Source: Sphingomonas sp. Root720
Lineage (GTDB): Bacteria; Pseudomonadota; Alphaproteobacteria; Sphingomonadales; Sphingomonadaceae
Length of the DNA stretch: 64,000 nucleotides
Assembly (NCBI RefSeq): GCF_001428605.1
Contig: NZ_LMID01000011.1
Location: 1 to 64,000 of the forward strand
Reading direction: 5' to 3'
The notes beneath the pieces are model-generated. The model was not told where the DNA came from, did not search any database, and worked only from the letters and a program-made list of their open reading frames with translations. A program made the translations under genes and the position numbers. Positions 45,585 to 53,457 of this stretch are shown in pieces (position 1 is the stretch's first letter; every line of letters begins with the position of its first letter).

Positions 45585-47213
45585 TCAGCGGCGCTCGAGG
45601 GCATAGTCTACCATGGATTTCGCGATCTCGCCCTCCCCGGTGATCGCGACGTCGGCACCCTTGGCGCAGAAATGCTCGACCTCGGCGGCGCCCTGCGCGC
45701 GAGCGATGATCCGCATCGCCGGATTGGCGCTGCGCGCGCGCTCGACGATCTGGCCGACCTCGAAGCCCTCGGCGATGGCGATGCACAGCAGGCGCGCCTT
45801 CTCCAGCCCCGCCTGGCCGAGCGGATCAATCGCGCAGGCATTGCCGACCAGCACGGTGGCATTGGGATGCTCGGGCAACCCGCTCGCATCCGGCTGGGCC
45901 TCGATGATGGTCACCCGCTCGCCGGCTTCGAGCAGCTTCCTGCCGACCAGCGCCCCGACCCGCCCATAGCCGATCAGCACGACGTGGCCCGTGGGCGAGG
46001 GCTGCGGCGGCGTCTCCACCTCCCCCGCCAGCTTTTCGGGCAGCCATTTGCGGCCATAGCGGCCGATCATCGCGAAGAGCAGCGGGTTGAGCAGGATCGA
46101 GATGATCGCGCCGGCGAGGACCAGGTCTCGCGCCACCGCGGGTATGAGCGCCAGCTCATGCCCCATCGTCGCGAGAATGAACGAGAATTCGCCGATCTGC
46201 GCGAGACTGGCAGCGATGGTCAGCGCGGTCGCACCCGAGTGGCGGAATGCCAGCACGATGGCCCAGGCGGCGACCGACTTTCCGACCACGATGATCGCGA
46301 CGGTTCCAAGCAGCGCAATTGGCTCGTCGGTCAGGACATGCGGGTTGAACAACATTCCGACCGACACGAAGAACAGTACCGCGAAGGCGTCGCGCAGCGG
46401 CAGCGTCTCGTTGGCGGCGCGCTGGCTGAGCGGGGATTCGGCGAGGATCATGCCCGCGAAGAAAGCCCCCAGCGCGAAGGAGACCCCGAACAGCATCGCC
46501 GCGCCGAAGGCGACGCCGAGCGCGATCGCCAGCACCGCGAGGCGGAACAGCTCGCGCGAGCCGGTGTGCGCGACATAATGGAGCACTCGCGGGATCAGGC
46601 GGCGTCCGACGATCAGCATGAAGGCGACGAAGGCAGCCACCTTGCCGACGGTCAGCGCGAGGATCGTGCCGATCGCGGCACCGCTGCCCCCGCCTTGCGC
46701 CAGCGCTGGCAGCAGCACCAGCGCGAGCACCATCACCAGGTCCTCGACGATGAGCCAGCCAACCGCGATCTTGCCGCGATCGGTATCGAGGATATTGCGC
46801 TCCTGCAGCGCGCGCAGCAGCACAACCGTGCTGGCGACCGACAAGGCGAGGCCGAAGACGAAGCCGCCCGCGACGCTCCATCCGAGCATCGCCGCCAGCC
46901 CGATGCCCATCAGGATCGCGACCCCGATCTGCGCGATCGCGCCGGGGATCGCGATCTTCCGCACCGCCATCAGGTCGCGCACCGAGAAGTGCAGGCCCAC
47001 GCCGAACATCAGCAGGATCACGCCCAGTTCCGCCAGTTCGTTGGCGAGATGCTGGTCCGCGACATAGCCGGGCGTGAACGGCCCGACGGCGACGCCGGCC
47101 ATCAGATAGCCGACCAGGGGCGGTATGCGCAGTCGCTGGGCGAGCGCGCCGAAGAGGAAAGCCAGCGTCAGGCCGGCGACGACGGTTGCGATGAGCGGTG
47201 TCGCGTGAGGCAC
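45585..47213 (-). CDS. CPA2-type cation/proton antiporter with RCK domain, YbaL-like
   Basis: Membrane antiporter of the KefB/YbaL group, 542 aa. About 12 helices form the exchanger domain ('HATPLIATVVAGLTLAFLFG' start, 'ELGVILLMFGVGLHFSVRDL' near 65), followed by a TrkA-N/RCK Rossmann domain from about 400 ('HVVLIGYGRVGALVGRKLL'). The GTG at 47213 has an AAGGAG SD and matches the N-terminus of E. coli YbaL; an upstream ATG at 47270 has no family support. It is divergent to the second antiporter at 47304. Confidence 0.9.
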   Translation of the reverse strand: MPHATPLIATVVAGLTLAFLFGALAQRLRIPPLVGYLMAGVAVGPFTPGYVADQHLANELAELGVILLMFGVGLHFSVRDLMAVRKIAIPGAIAQIGVAILMGIGLAAMLGWSVAGGFVFGLALSVASTVVLLRALQERNILDTDRGKIAVGWLIVEDLVMVLALVLLPALAQGGGSGAAIGTILALTVGKVAAFVAFMLIVGRRLIPRVLHYVAHTGSRELFRLAVLAIALGVAFGAAMLFGVSFALGAFFAGMILAESPLSQRAANETLPLRDAFAVLFFVSVGMLFNPHVLTDEPIALLGTVAIIVVGKSVAAWAIVLAFRHSGATALTIAASLAQIGEFSFILATMGHELALIPAVARDLVLAGAIISILLNPLLFAMIGRYGRKWLPEKLAGEVETPPQPSPTGHVVLIGYGRVGALVGRKLLEAGERVTIIEAQPDASGLPEHPNATVLVGNACAIDPLGQAGLEKARLLCIAIAEGFEVGQIVERARSANPAMRIIARAQGAAEVEHFCAKGADVAITGEGEIAKSMVDYALERR

Positions 47214-47303
47214 GCGGCAATATCTCCTTGGTTGAGGACGGTCGAACCCATTCATGATCGAGTAAAGCACGAGAGGAAAGGAGATTTCCGCTCAAGGGTG
47301 GCC

Positions 47304-49124
47304 ATGCCGGCCTTCATCCGTAATGATCGCCGAATGGCGCTACCCATTCATTCCGCAGCTTTTAGTGATTCGCTCGTCGTTCTGGGTACGGCCGGTCTCG
47401 TCATCCCGGCCTTCGCGCGTTTCCGGATCACCCCAGTCATCGGATTCATCCTCGTCGGCATGCTGGTCGGCCCGACCGGGCTCGGCCGGCTGATCGACGA
47501 AGCCCCATGGCTCTATTATGTGACGATCAGCGATCCGCACTCGATCGAACCGTTCGCCGAGTTCGGCATCGTCCTCCTGCTGTTCTCGATCGGTCTCGAA
47601 CTGAGCTTCAGGCGCCTGTGGGGCTTGCGGCGCACGGTGTTCGGACTGGGCACGTCGAAGCTGGTCCTGTCCGCGCTGCTGATCGGCGGAGGGTTGTGGA
47701 TCTTCGGCCAGACGCCGGGCGGGGCGCTCGGCCTGGGCCTGGCGCTGGCGCTATCCTCCACGGCGCTGGTGCTGCCAATGGTCGGGACGAGCGGCGCGGT
47801 CGGCCAGCGCGCCTTCGGGATCCTCCTGCTCGAGGATCTCGCGCTGGTGCCGATCGTGTTCATCCTCGGTGCGATGGCGCCCTATGGCGAGACCGCCGGA
47901 TGGGACGGGCTGCTGCGCACCGTGATCTCGGGGATCGCCGTGATCGCCGTGATGATGATCGGCGGACGGCTGATCCTGCCCCGCCTGTTCGCGCAGGCGG
48001 CGCGCGCCAAGAATCCCGAGCTCTTCCTGTCGGCCAGCTTGCTGGTCGTCATCCTCGCCAGCATCGCCACCACCGCCGTCGGCCTCTCGCCGATCGTCGG
48101 CGCCCTGATCGCCGGCCTGCTGATCGCCGAGACCGATTATCATTCGGAGGTCGATCTCGTCACCGCGCCGTTCAAGGGCCTGGCGCTGGGGATCTTCCTG
48201 ATTACCGTCGGCATGTCGGTCGACCCGCTGATGATCCTGGAGAACTGGGACAAGGTCGCACTGGCTGTGGTCGCGATCGTCGCCACCAAGGCGCTGGTCA
48301 CTGCCTTCCTTCTGCGCTTCTGGGGCGCGAAGCGCGCGGTGGCGGCCGAGACAGGACTGTTGATGTCCTCACCTTCGGAAACCACGCTGATCGTGCTCGC
48401 CACGGCGGCGCAGGCACGGTTGATCGATCCCGGCACCGTCGGCTTCTGGCAGGTGGTGACGGCGATCGGGCTGACGATCACGCCGATCCTCGCCAAGGTG
48501 GGCCATGACCTTGCCCGGAAGGTCGACGAACGCGAAAGCGATGCGGATACCGACCCGGACCTGTCGGGCAATATCGAGGCGCGCGCCATCATCGCGGGCT
48601 TCGGCCGCGTCGGGCGGCTCATCGCCCAGATGCTCGATGCGCACGGCAAGCCCTATATCGCGGTCGATGCCGATATCGACACGGTGATCCGGGCGCGCCG
48701 ACGCGGCTACAAGGCGATGTTCGGCGATGTCGCCAAGCCGGGCATGCTCGATCATCTCAACCTGTCGAACGCGTCGGCGCTGATCCTGACGATGGACGAC
48801 CCGGTGCAACTGGTGCGGATCACCCGCCAGGCTCGGCAGAGCTATCCCGAGCTGACGATCGTGGCCCGTGCCCGCGATCCGAACCATGCTGCGGAGCTGT
48901 ATCGCGCAGGGGCGACCGACGCGGTGCCGGAAACGCTCGAATCCTCGCTGCAGCTGTCCGAGGCGGTCCTCGTCGACCTCGGCGTCGCGATGGGGCCGGT
49001 TATCGCCTCGATCCACGAAAAGCGAGCCGAACTGCGCGCCAAGATCATGGAGATGGGAGAGATCAGCCGCGAGCCCGCCTTTGGCCGCCGGCGCCTGCGC
49101 GACGCGGGGCCGCAGGAAGGCTGA
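47304..49124 (+). CDS. CPA2-type cation/proton antiporter with RCK domain, KefC-like
   Basis: Second antiporter of the same superfamily but clearly different sequence, 606 aa. Membrane part: 'ITPVIGFILVGMLVGPTGLG' near 41-60, 'FAEFGIVLLLFSIGLELSFR' near 85-104, 'LLLEDLALVPIVFILGAMAP' near 175-194. The RCK domain begins near 430 with 'ARAIIAGFGRVGRLIAQMLD'. The C-terminal tail is charged. An SD (AAGGGTGG) precedes the ATG; a second ATG ten codons on is possible. K+ or Na+ specificity cannot be read from sequence. The 90-base divergent gap separates it from the YbaL-like gene. Confidence 0.9.
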   Translation: MPAFIRNDRRMALPIHSAAFSDSLVVLGTAGLVIPAFARFRITPVIGFILVGMLVGPTGLGRLIDEAPWLYYVTISDPHSIEPFAEFGIVLLLFSIGLELSFRRLWGLRRTVFGLGTSKLVLSALLIGGGLWIFGQTPGGALGLGLALALSSTALVLPMVGTSGAVGQRAFGILLLEDLALVPIVFILGAMAPYGETAGWDGLLRTVISGIAVIAVMMIGGRLILPRLFAQAARAKNPELFLSASLLVVILASIATTAVGLSPIVGALIAGLLIAETDYHSEVDLVTAPFKGLALGIFLITVGMSVDPLMILENWDKVALAVVAIVATKALVTAFLLRFWGAKRAVAAETGLLMSSPSETTLIVLATAAQARLIDPGTVGFWQVVTAIGLTITPILAKVGHDLARKVDERESDADTDPDLSGNIEARAIIAGFGRVGRLIAQMLDAHGKPYIAVDADIDTVIRARRRGYKAMFGDVAKPGMLDHLNLSNASALILTMDDPVQLVRITRQARQSYPELTIVARARDPNHAAELYRAGATDAVPETLESSLQLSEAVLVDLGVAMGPVIASIHEKRAELRAKIMEMGEISREPAFGRRRLRDAGPQEG

Positions 49125-49140
49125 CAATCCTGTAAATTCG

Positions 49141-49185
49141 TCCCGGCGCCACCATCGCGCTGTTGCAGCGATGGTGGCGCCGGGA
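49141..49185. terminator. Perfect 18-bp hairpin after antiporter gene
   Basis: Arms at 49141-49158 and 49168-49185 are exact complements with a nine-base loop. It begins 16 bases after the antiporter stop and precedes the efflux operon. There is no T-run, so it may be a palindromic intergenic element or a stabilising 3' structure rather than a simple terminator. Confidence 0.6.
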
Positions 49186-49221
49186 TAATCCGGCGCGGGG
49201 GACGTTCCTTCGAGGAGCCGC

Positions 49222-50877
49222 ATGGCCGAGTCCGCAGATTATGTGTTCAAGCCGCACGAACGGCCGACACTGCCCGGTTCACCCGCCAATCCCGATCATC
49301 CCTCGCGCCGCCGAAGGGCCTATTTCGCGATCGGCTGCCTCGTCGGCGTCACCGCCGGGCTGGGCAATGCGCTGGTCACGGTCAACCTCAACTTCGCGCA
49401 AGGCACGTTGGGCCTGAACAGCAACGAGGCGACATGGCTGACGGCGGCCTATTTCATGACCAACGTCACCGCCAACCTGCTGTTCGTGAAGTTCCGCCAG
49501 CAATTCGGCTTGCAGATGTTCATCCGCTACATATTGGCCGCCTATGCGACGACCGCCGTCGCACATCTCCTCGTCCACGACTTCTGGACCTCGGTCGCGG
49601 TCCGCGCGGCCAGCGGCGTCGCGGCGAGCGGCCTCACCACCCTCACCGTCCTCTATCTGTCGCAGGCGATGCCGGCGCCGAAGCGACTCGCCGGAATCAT
49701 GATCGGCATCAGTATCCCGCAACTCGCCACGCCGCTGGCCCGGGTGCTTTCCCCTGGGTTGCTGATCTGGGGCGACTGGCACATGCTCTACTGGTTCGAA
49801 CTGGGGCTGACCCTGGCGACGCTGGCGGCGGTCATGTCGCTGCCATTGCCGCCGAGCGAGCGGGTCCCTGCCTTCGAGAAGCTCGATTTCCTTACCTTCG
49901 CGCTGCTGGCACCCGGCCTCTGGCTGCTCGTCGCGGCGCTTAGCGAAGGGCGCATCGAATGGTGGACCGAGCGCCCCTGGATCGGTTGGTCGCTGGCCGG
50001 CAGCGTCGGGCTGATCGCAGCCGCGCTGGTCGTCGAACATCATCGCGTCAATCCGCTCATCAACACGCGCTGGCTGGGAAGGCGCGAGATGGTGCGGCTG
50101 TTCGCGGTGGCGGCGTCGATCAGGATCCTGCTGTCCGAACAGGCCTTCGGATCGGTGGGCCTGCTCTCTACGCTCGGCATGCTCAACGACCAGATGGTGA
50201 CGCTGAACCTCATCGTCCTTCTCGCATCGATCGCCGGGATCGCCGTCGCGGTGCTGACGCTTCGGCCCGAGAACGTCGCACGTCCGCTCTCCATCGCGGT
50301 AATCCTGATCGCGATCGGGTCCTTCATGGACGCCGACACGACCAATCTTACCCGACCGTCGGGCTTCTATCTGAGCCAGGCGATCATCGGGTTTGCCTCG
50401 CTGCTGTTCATGGCGCAGGCGATGGTGATCGGAATCGCCCGAACGCTTCTTGCCGGCACCAAGCATTTCATCAGCTTCATCGTGCTGTTCAGCCTCAGCC
50501 AGAGCATCGGCGGACTCGTGGGATCGGCATTGCTGGGCACCTTCCAGGTCGTCCGCGAGAAATATCACTCGCACGAGCTGGTCCAGTCGATCGTGATGAC
50601 CGATCCGCAGGTCGCCGCCCGCATCGGCGCGGGTGCGCGTTCGGTGGGCGGCGTCATCGGCGACCCGGCCCTGCGTGGCGCCGAGGGCGCGGCCCTGCTC
50701 GCCAGGGCGGTCGGCCGCGAGGCGAATGTCCTGGCCTATAACGACGTCTTCATGCTGATCGGCATCCTCGCCGTCGCGACGGTGATCTGGAGCTACGGCA
50801 TCCGCCTGTCGATGCGACGGCGCGGGGAGATATCGCCGGTACTCGAACTGCAACGGCGCATGGCGCAGGGGAAATGA
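49222..50877 (+). CDS. DHA2-family MFS efflux permease, EmrB-like
   Basis: Inner-membrane pump of a tripartite system, 551 aa with about 14 predicted helices. N-terminal 'YFAIGCLVGVTAGLGNALVT' begins helix 1; 'WLTAAYFMTNVTANLLFVKF' near 73-92 is the DHA2 loop motif region. The periplasmic insertion near 455-490 ('REKYHSHELVQSI') is usual. A one-base gap leads to the HlyD adaptor gene, so the three genes form an operon. Substrate unknown; related pumps export hydrophobic drugs, bile salts or fatty acids. Confidence 0.9.
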   Translation: MAESADYVFKPHERPTLPGSPANPDHPSRRRRAYFAIGCLVGVTAGLGNALVTVNLNFAQGTLGLNSNEATWLTAAYFMTNVTANLLFVKFRQQFGLQMFIRYILAAYATTAVAHLLVHDFWTSVAVRAASGVAASGLTTLTVLYLSQAMPAPKRLAGIMIGISIPQLATPLARVLSPGLLIWGDWHMLYWFELGLTLATLAAVMSLPLPPSERVPAFEKLDFLTFALLAPGLWLLVAALSEGRIEWWTERPWIGWSLAGSVGLIAAALVVEHHRVNPLINTRWLGRREMVRLFAVAASIRILLSEQAFGSVGLLSTLGMLNDQMVTLNLIVLLASIAGIAVAVLTLRPENVARPLSIAVILIAIGSFMDADTTNLTRPSGFYLSQAIIGFASLLFMAQAMVIGIARTLLAGTKHFISFIVLFSLSQSIGGLVGSALLGTFQVVREKYHSHELVQSIVMTDPQVAARIGAGARSVGGVIGDPALRGAEGAALLARAVGREANVLAYNDVFMLIGILAVATVIWSYGIRLSMRRRGEISPVLELQRRMAQGK

Positions 50878-50878
50878 G

Positions 50879-52018
50879 ATGAGCCAACGCGATCCGGCGG
50901 CAAGGACGGGCACCACCGACGGCACCGGCGCGACCGACGTCGCCGACACGCTCCAGTCGCCGCCCAGCGGCTGGGCACCGCCGCCGCGCAGCCGTGCCGT
51001 TTCGATCGCGATCGTCGGCATCGCCGTCGTCGCCATCCTCGCCATCCTCTATGCGTGGCAGTTGCCGCCCTTCGCCGGTTTCTCCGAGCGGACCGACAAC
51101 GCCTATGTACGCGGCCGCGTCACCATCATCAGCCCGCAGGTCAGCGGCTATGTCACCCGCGTCGCGATCCAGGACTTCGCCGAGGTCAAGGCGGGCCAGC
51201 TGCTCGCGACCATCGACGACCGAATCTACCGTGCCCGGGTGGCGCAGGCCCAGGCCAATGTCGCCGCGCAGGAGGCCTCGCTCGCCAATTCGGCGCAGGC
51301 CCAACGATCGCGCGAGGTGGCGACCGGAAGCCAGGATGCGGCGATCGCCAGCGCGCGGGCCCAGCTCGTCCGCGCCGAGGCCGACATGCGCCGGGCCGAT
51401 GCCCTGATAGCCGACGGATCGATCTCAGCGCGCGAACACGATCAGACCCGTGCCGCCCTGCTCGCCGCCCAGGCCGGCGTCCGGCAGGCCGAAGCCGCCC
51501 GCGCGATCGGCACGCAGGAGGTACGCACCGTGCTGGTCGGACGCGGCGGACTGACCGCCGCCGTCGAGGGCGCCCGCGCCCAGCTCCGCCTCGCCCGGAT
51601 CGATCTCGACAACACGGTGATCCGCGCGCCGGCGGACGGCCAGCTCTCGGAGATCGGCGTCCGCAACGGCGCGTTCGTCACCGCGGGCACCCAGCTGATG
51701 TTCCTGGTGCCGCACGACGTCTGGGTCGTCGCCAACTTCAAGGAGGCTCAGACCAGGGACGTGCGGATCGGCCAACCCGCGAGCTTCAAGGTCGACGCGC
51801 TCGGCGGCGCCAGGCTGACCGGTCATGTCGAGAATATCGCACCGGCCGCCGGATCCGAGTTCGCCGTGCTCAAGGCCGACAATGCCACCGGAAATTTCGT
51901 CAAGGTCGCCCAGCGCATCTCCGTCCGCATCCGCATCGATCCGGGCCAGCCGCTCGCGCGGCGCCTGCGCCCGGGCATGTCGGTCGAGGCGAAGATCCAC
52001 ACCCGCGGGTCGCTCTGA
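50879..52018 (+). CDS. HlyD/EmrA-family periplasmic adaptor
   Basis: Membrane fusion protein linking the MFS pump to the outer-membrane channel, 379 aa. A Gly/Pro-rich cytoplasmic N-terminus is followed by one membrane helix (about 41-62), a lipoyl-like half ('TIISPQVSGYVTRVAIQDFA' near 82-101), a long helical hairpin (about 115-215), the second lipoyl half ('TVIRAPADGQLSEIGVRNGA') and a C-terminal beta-barrel. The stop overlaps the start of the NodT gene. Confidence 0.93.
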   Translation: MSQRDPAARTGTTDGTGATDVADTLQSPPSGWAPPPRSRAVSIAIVGIAVVAILAILYAWQLPPFAGFSERTDNAYVRGRVTIISPQVSGYVTRVAIQDFAEVKAGQLLATIDDRIYRARVAQAQANVAAQEASLANSAQAQRSREVATGSQDAAIASARAQLVRAEADMRRADALIADGSISAREHDQTRAALLAAQAGVRQAEAARAIGTQEVRTVLVGRGGLTAAVEGARAQLRLARIDLDNTVIRAPADGQLSEIGVRNGAFVTAGTQLMFLVPHDVWVVANFKEAQTRDVRIGQPASFKVDALGGARLTGHVENIAPAAGSEFAVLKADNATGNFVKVAQRISVRIRIDPGQPLARRLRPGMSVEAKIHTRGSL

Positions 52019-53400
52019 TGCGGCACCTGTCGCTCCTGCCGTCGCTCCTGCTGGCGGGATGCGCGGCGGGCCGGGTCGCGCCGGTCGCGGTTCCCGCCGT
52101 CGAACAACCCGCCGCCTGGCGGAATGCCGCGCCGTTGTCGGCGGTCGATCGGAGCTGGTGGACGGGCTTCGGCGATCCGGCGCTGACCGCGCTGGTCGAC
52201 CGTGCGCTCGCTGCCAATAGCGACATCGGCATCGCCGCCGGACGGGTGCGCGAGGCGCGCGCGAACCTCGCCGCGGCGCGCTCGACCTTGTTCCCGGCGA
52301 TCGATGCGGGAGTGGCCGGCGGCCGATCGCGCAGCATCAGCCCCTTCGGCACGCCCGAGGTCCAGAATTTCGCGCAGCCGCAGATCCAGGCCGCCTATGA
52401 GATCGACCTGTTCGGGCGCCTTGCCGACCAGCGATCGGCCGCGCGCAGCGCCTGGCTGGCGAGCGAGGCTGCCCGCGACACGGTCCGCCTCGCCGTGACC
52501 TCGGCGACCGCCGCCAACTATGTCGCGCTGCTCGGCCTCGATACCCGGCTCGACATCGCCCGACGCACGCTCGCTGCACGGGAGACATCGCTGAGGATCG
52601 CAACCTCCCGCGTGTCGAACGGCTATTCGCCCCGGCTGGAGCTTCAGCAGGCCCAGGCTGAGTATGACGCGACCGCCGCGATCATTCCCCAGATCGAACT
52701 GGCCATCGCGCGCACCGAACATGGACTGAGCCTGCTGACCGGCGATGCGCCGCGACGCGTGGCTCGGGGCGCCACGCTCGCCACGCTCACGCAGCCGCCG
52801 CTCGCCGGGGGCCTGCCGTCCGAACTGCTGCGCCGTCGTCCCGACATCGGCCAGGCCGAACAGCAGCTCGCCGCCGCCGACGCGTCGCTGGCGGCCGCGC
52901 GCAAGCGCTTCCTGCCCCAGCTGCGGCTGTCGGCCAGCGTGGGGGCCGGTTTTTCGAGCCTCCTCGAAGACCCGCTCGCGATCTGGCAGCTTGGCGGCAG
53001 CATCCTCGCCCCGATCTTCCAGGGCGGCCGGCTGACCGCGCAGGCCGAGGCCGCGGCGGGACAGCGCGACCAGGCCGCCTTCGCCTATCGCAAGGCGGTG
53101 CTCGCGGGTTTCCGCGAGGTCGAGGATGCCCTGGCGACGGTGCGGCGCCTCGACGAGCAAGCCGTCCTCGCCGCGCATCAGCGGGATACCACCGCCGAAG
53201 GGCTGCGGCTGGCGACCAACCGCTACCGCGAGGGCTATTCGCCCTATCTCGAACAGCTCGACGCGCAGCGCCAACTGCTCGCGGTGGAACTCAACCTCGC
53301 CCAGCTCCGCACCGACGCCTTCACCGCACGGATCCAGCTGTACCAAGCGCTGGGCGGGGGCTGGACGACGGCGATGCTGGAGGAATCCGGACGGCCCTGA
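52018..53400 (+). CDS. NodT-family outer-membrane efflux lipoprotein
   Basis: TolC-like outer-membrane channel, 460 aa. Signal peptide with lipobox 'LLAGC' (Cys15). Two OEP repeats follow: 'DPALTALVDRALAANSDIGI' near 51-70 and 'LPSELLRRRPDIGQAEQQLA' near 267-286, the latter the NodT/OprM signature. Long Ala-rich helices build the periplasmic tunnel. The ATG at 52018 overlaps the adaptor stop, so the pump, adaptor and channel are translated together; the longer frame upstream is adaptor shadow. Confidence 0.94.
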   Translation: MRHLSLLPSLLLAGCAAGRVAPVAVPAVEQPAAWRNAAPLSAVDRSWWTGFGDPALTALVDRALAANSDIGIAAGRVREARANLAAARSTLFPAIDAGVAGGRSRSISPFGTPEVQNFAQPQIQAAYEIDLFGRLADQRSAARSAWLASEAARDTVRLAVTSATAANYVALLGLDTRLDIARRTLAARETSLRIATSRVSNGYSPRLELQQAQAEYDATAAIIPQIELAIARTEHGLSLLTGDAPRRVARGATLATLTQPPLAGGLPSELLRRRPDIGQAEQQLAAADASLAAARKRFLPQLRLSASVGAGFSSLLEDPLAIWQLGGSILAPIFQGGRLTAQAEAAAGQRDQAAFAYRKAVLAGFREVEDALATVRRLDEQAVLAAHQRDTTAEGLRLATNRYREGYSPYLEQLDAQRQLLAVELNLAQLRTDAFTARIQLYQALGGGWTTAMLEESGRP

Positions 53401-53457
53401 CGGCGGCACGCGTTCGCATGGTTCCCCCCTGCGCCGGTGCCTGCTATCCACCCCGCC

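Noticed and set aside
45672-47303. Upstream extension of the KefC-like gene
   Set aside because: Opposite the YbaL-like gene with shadow composition; similarity starts after 47304.
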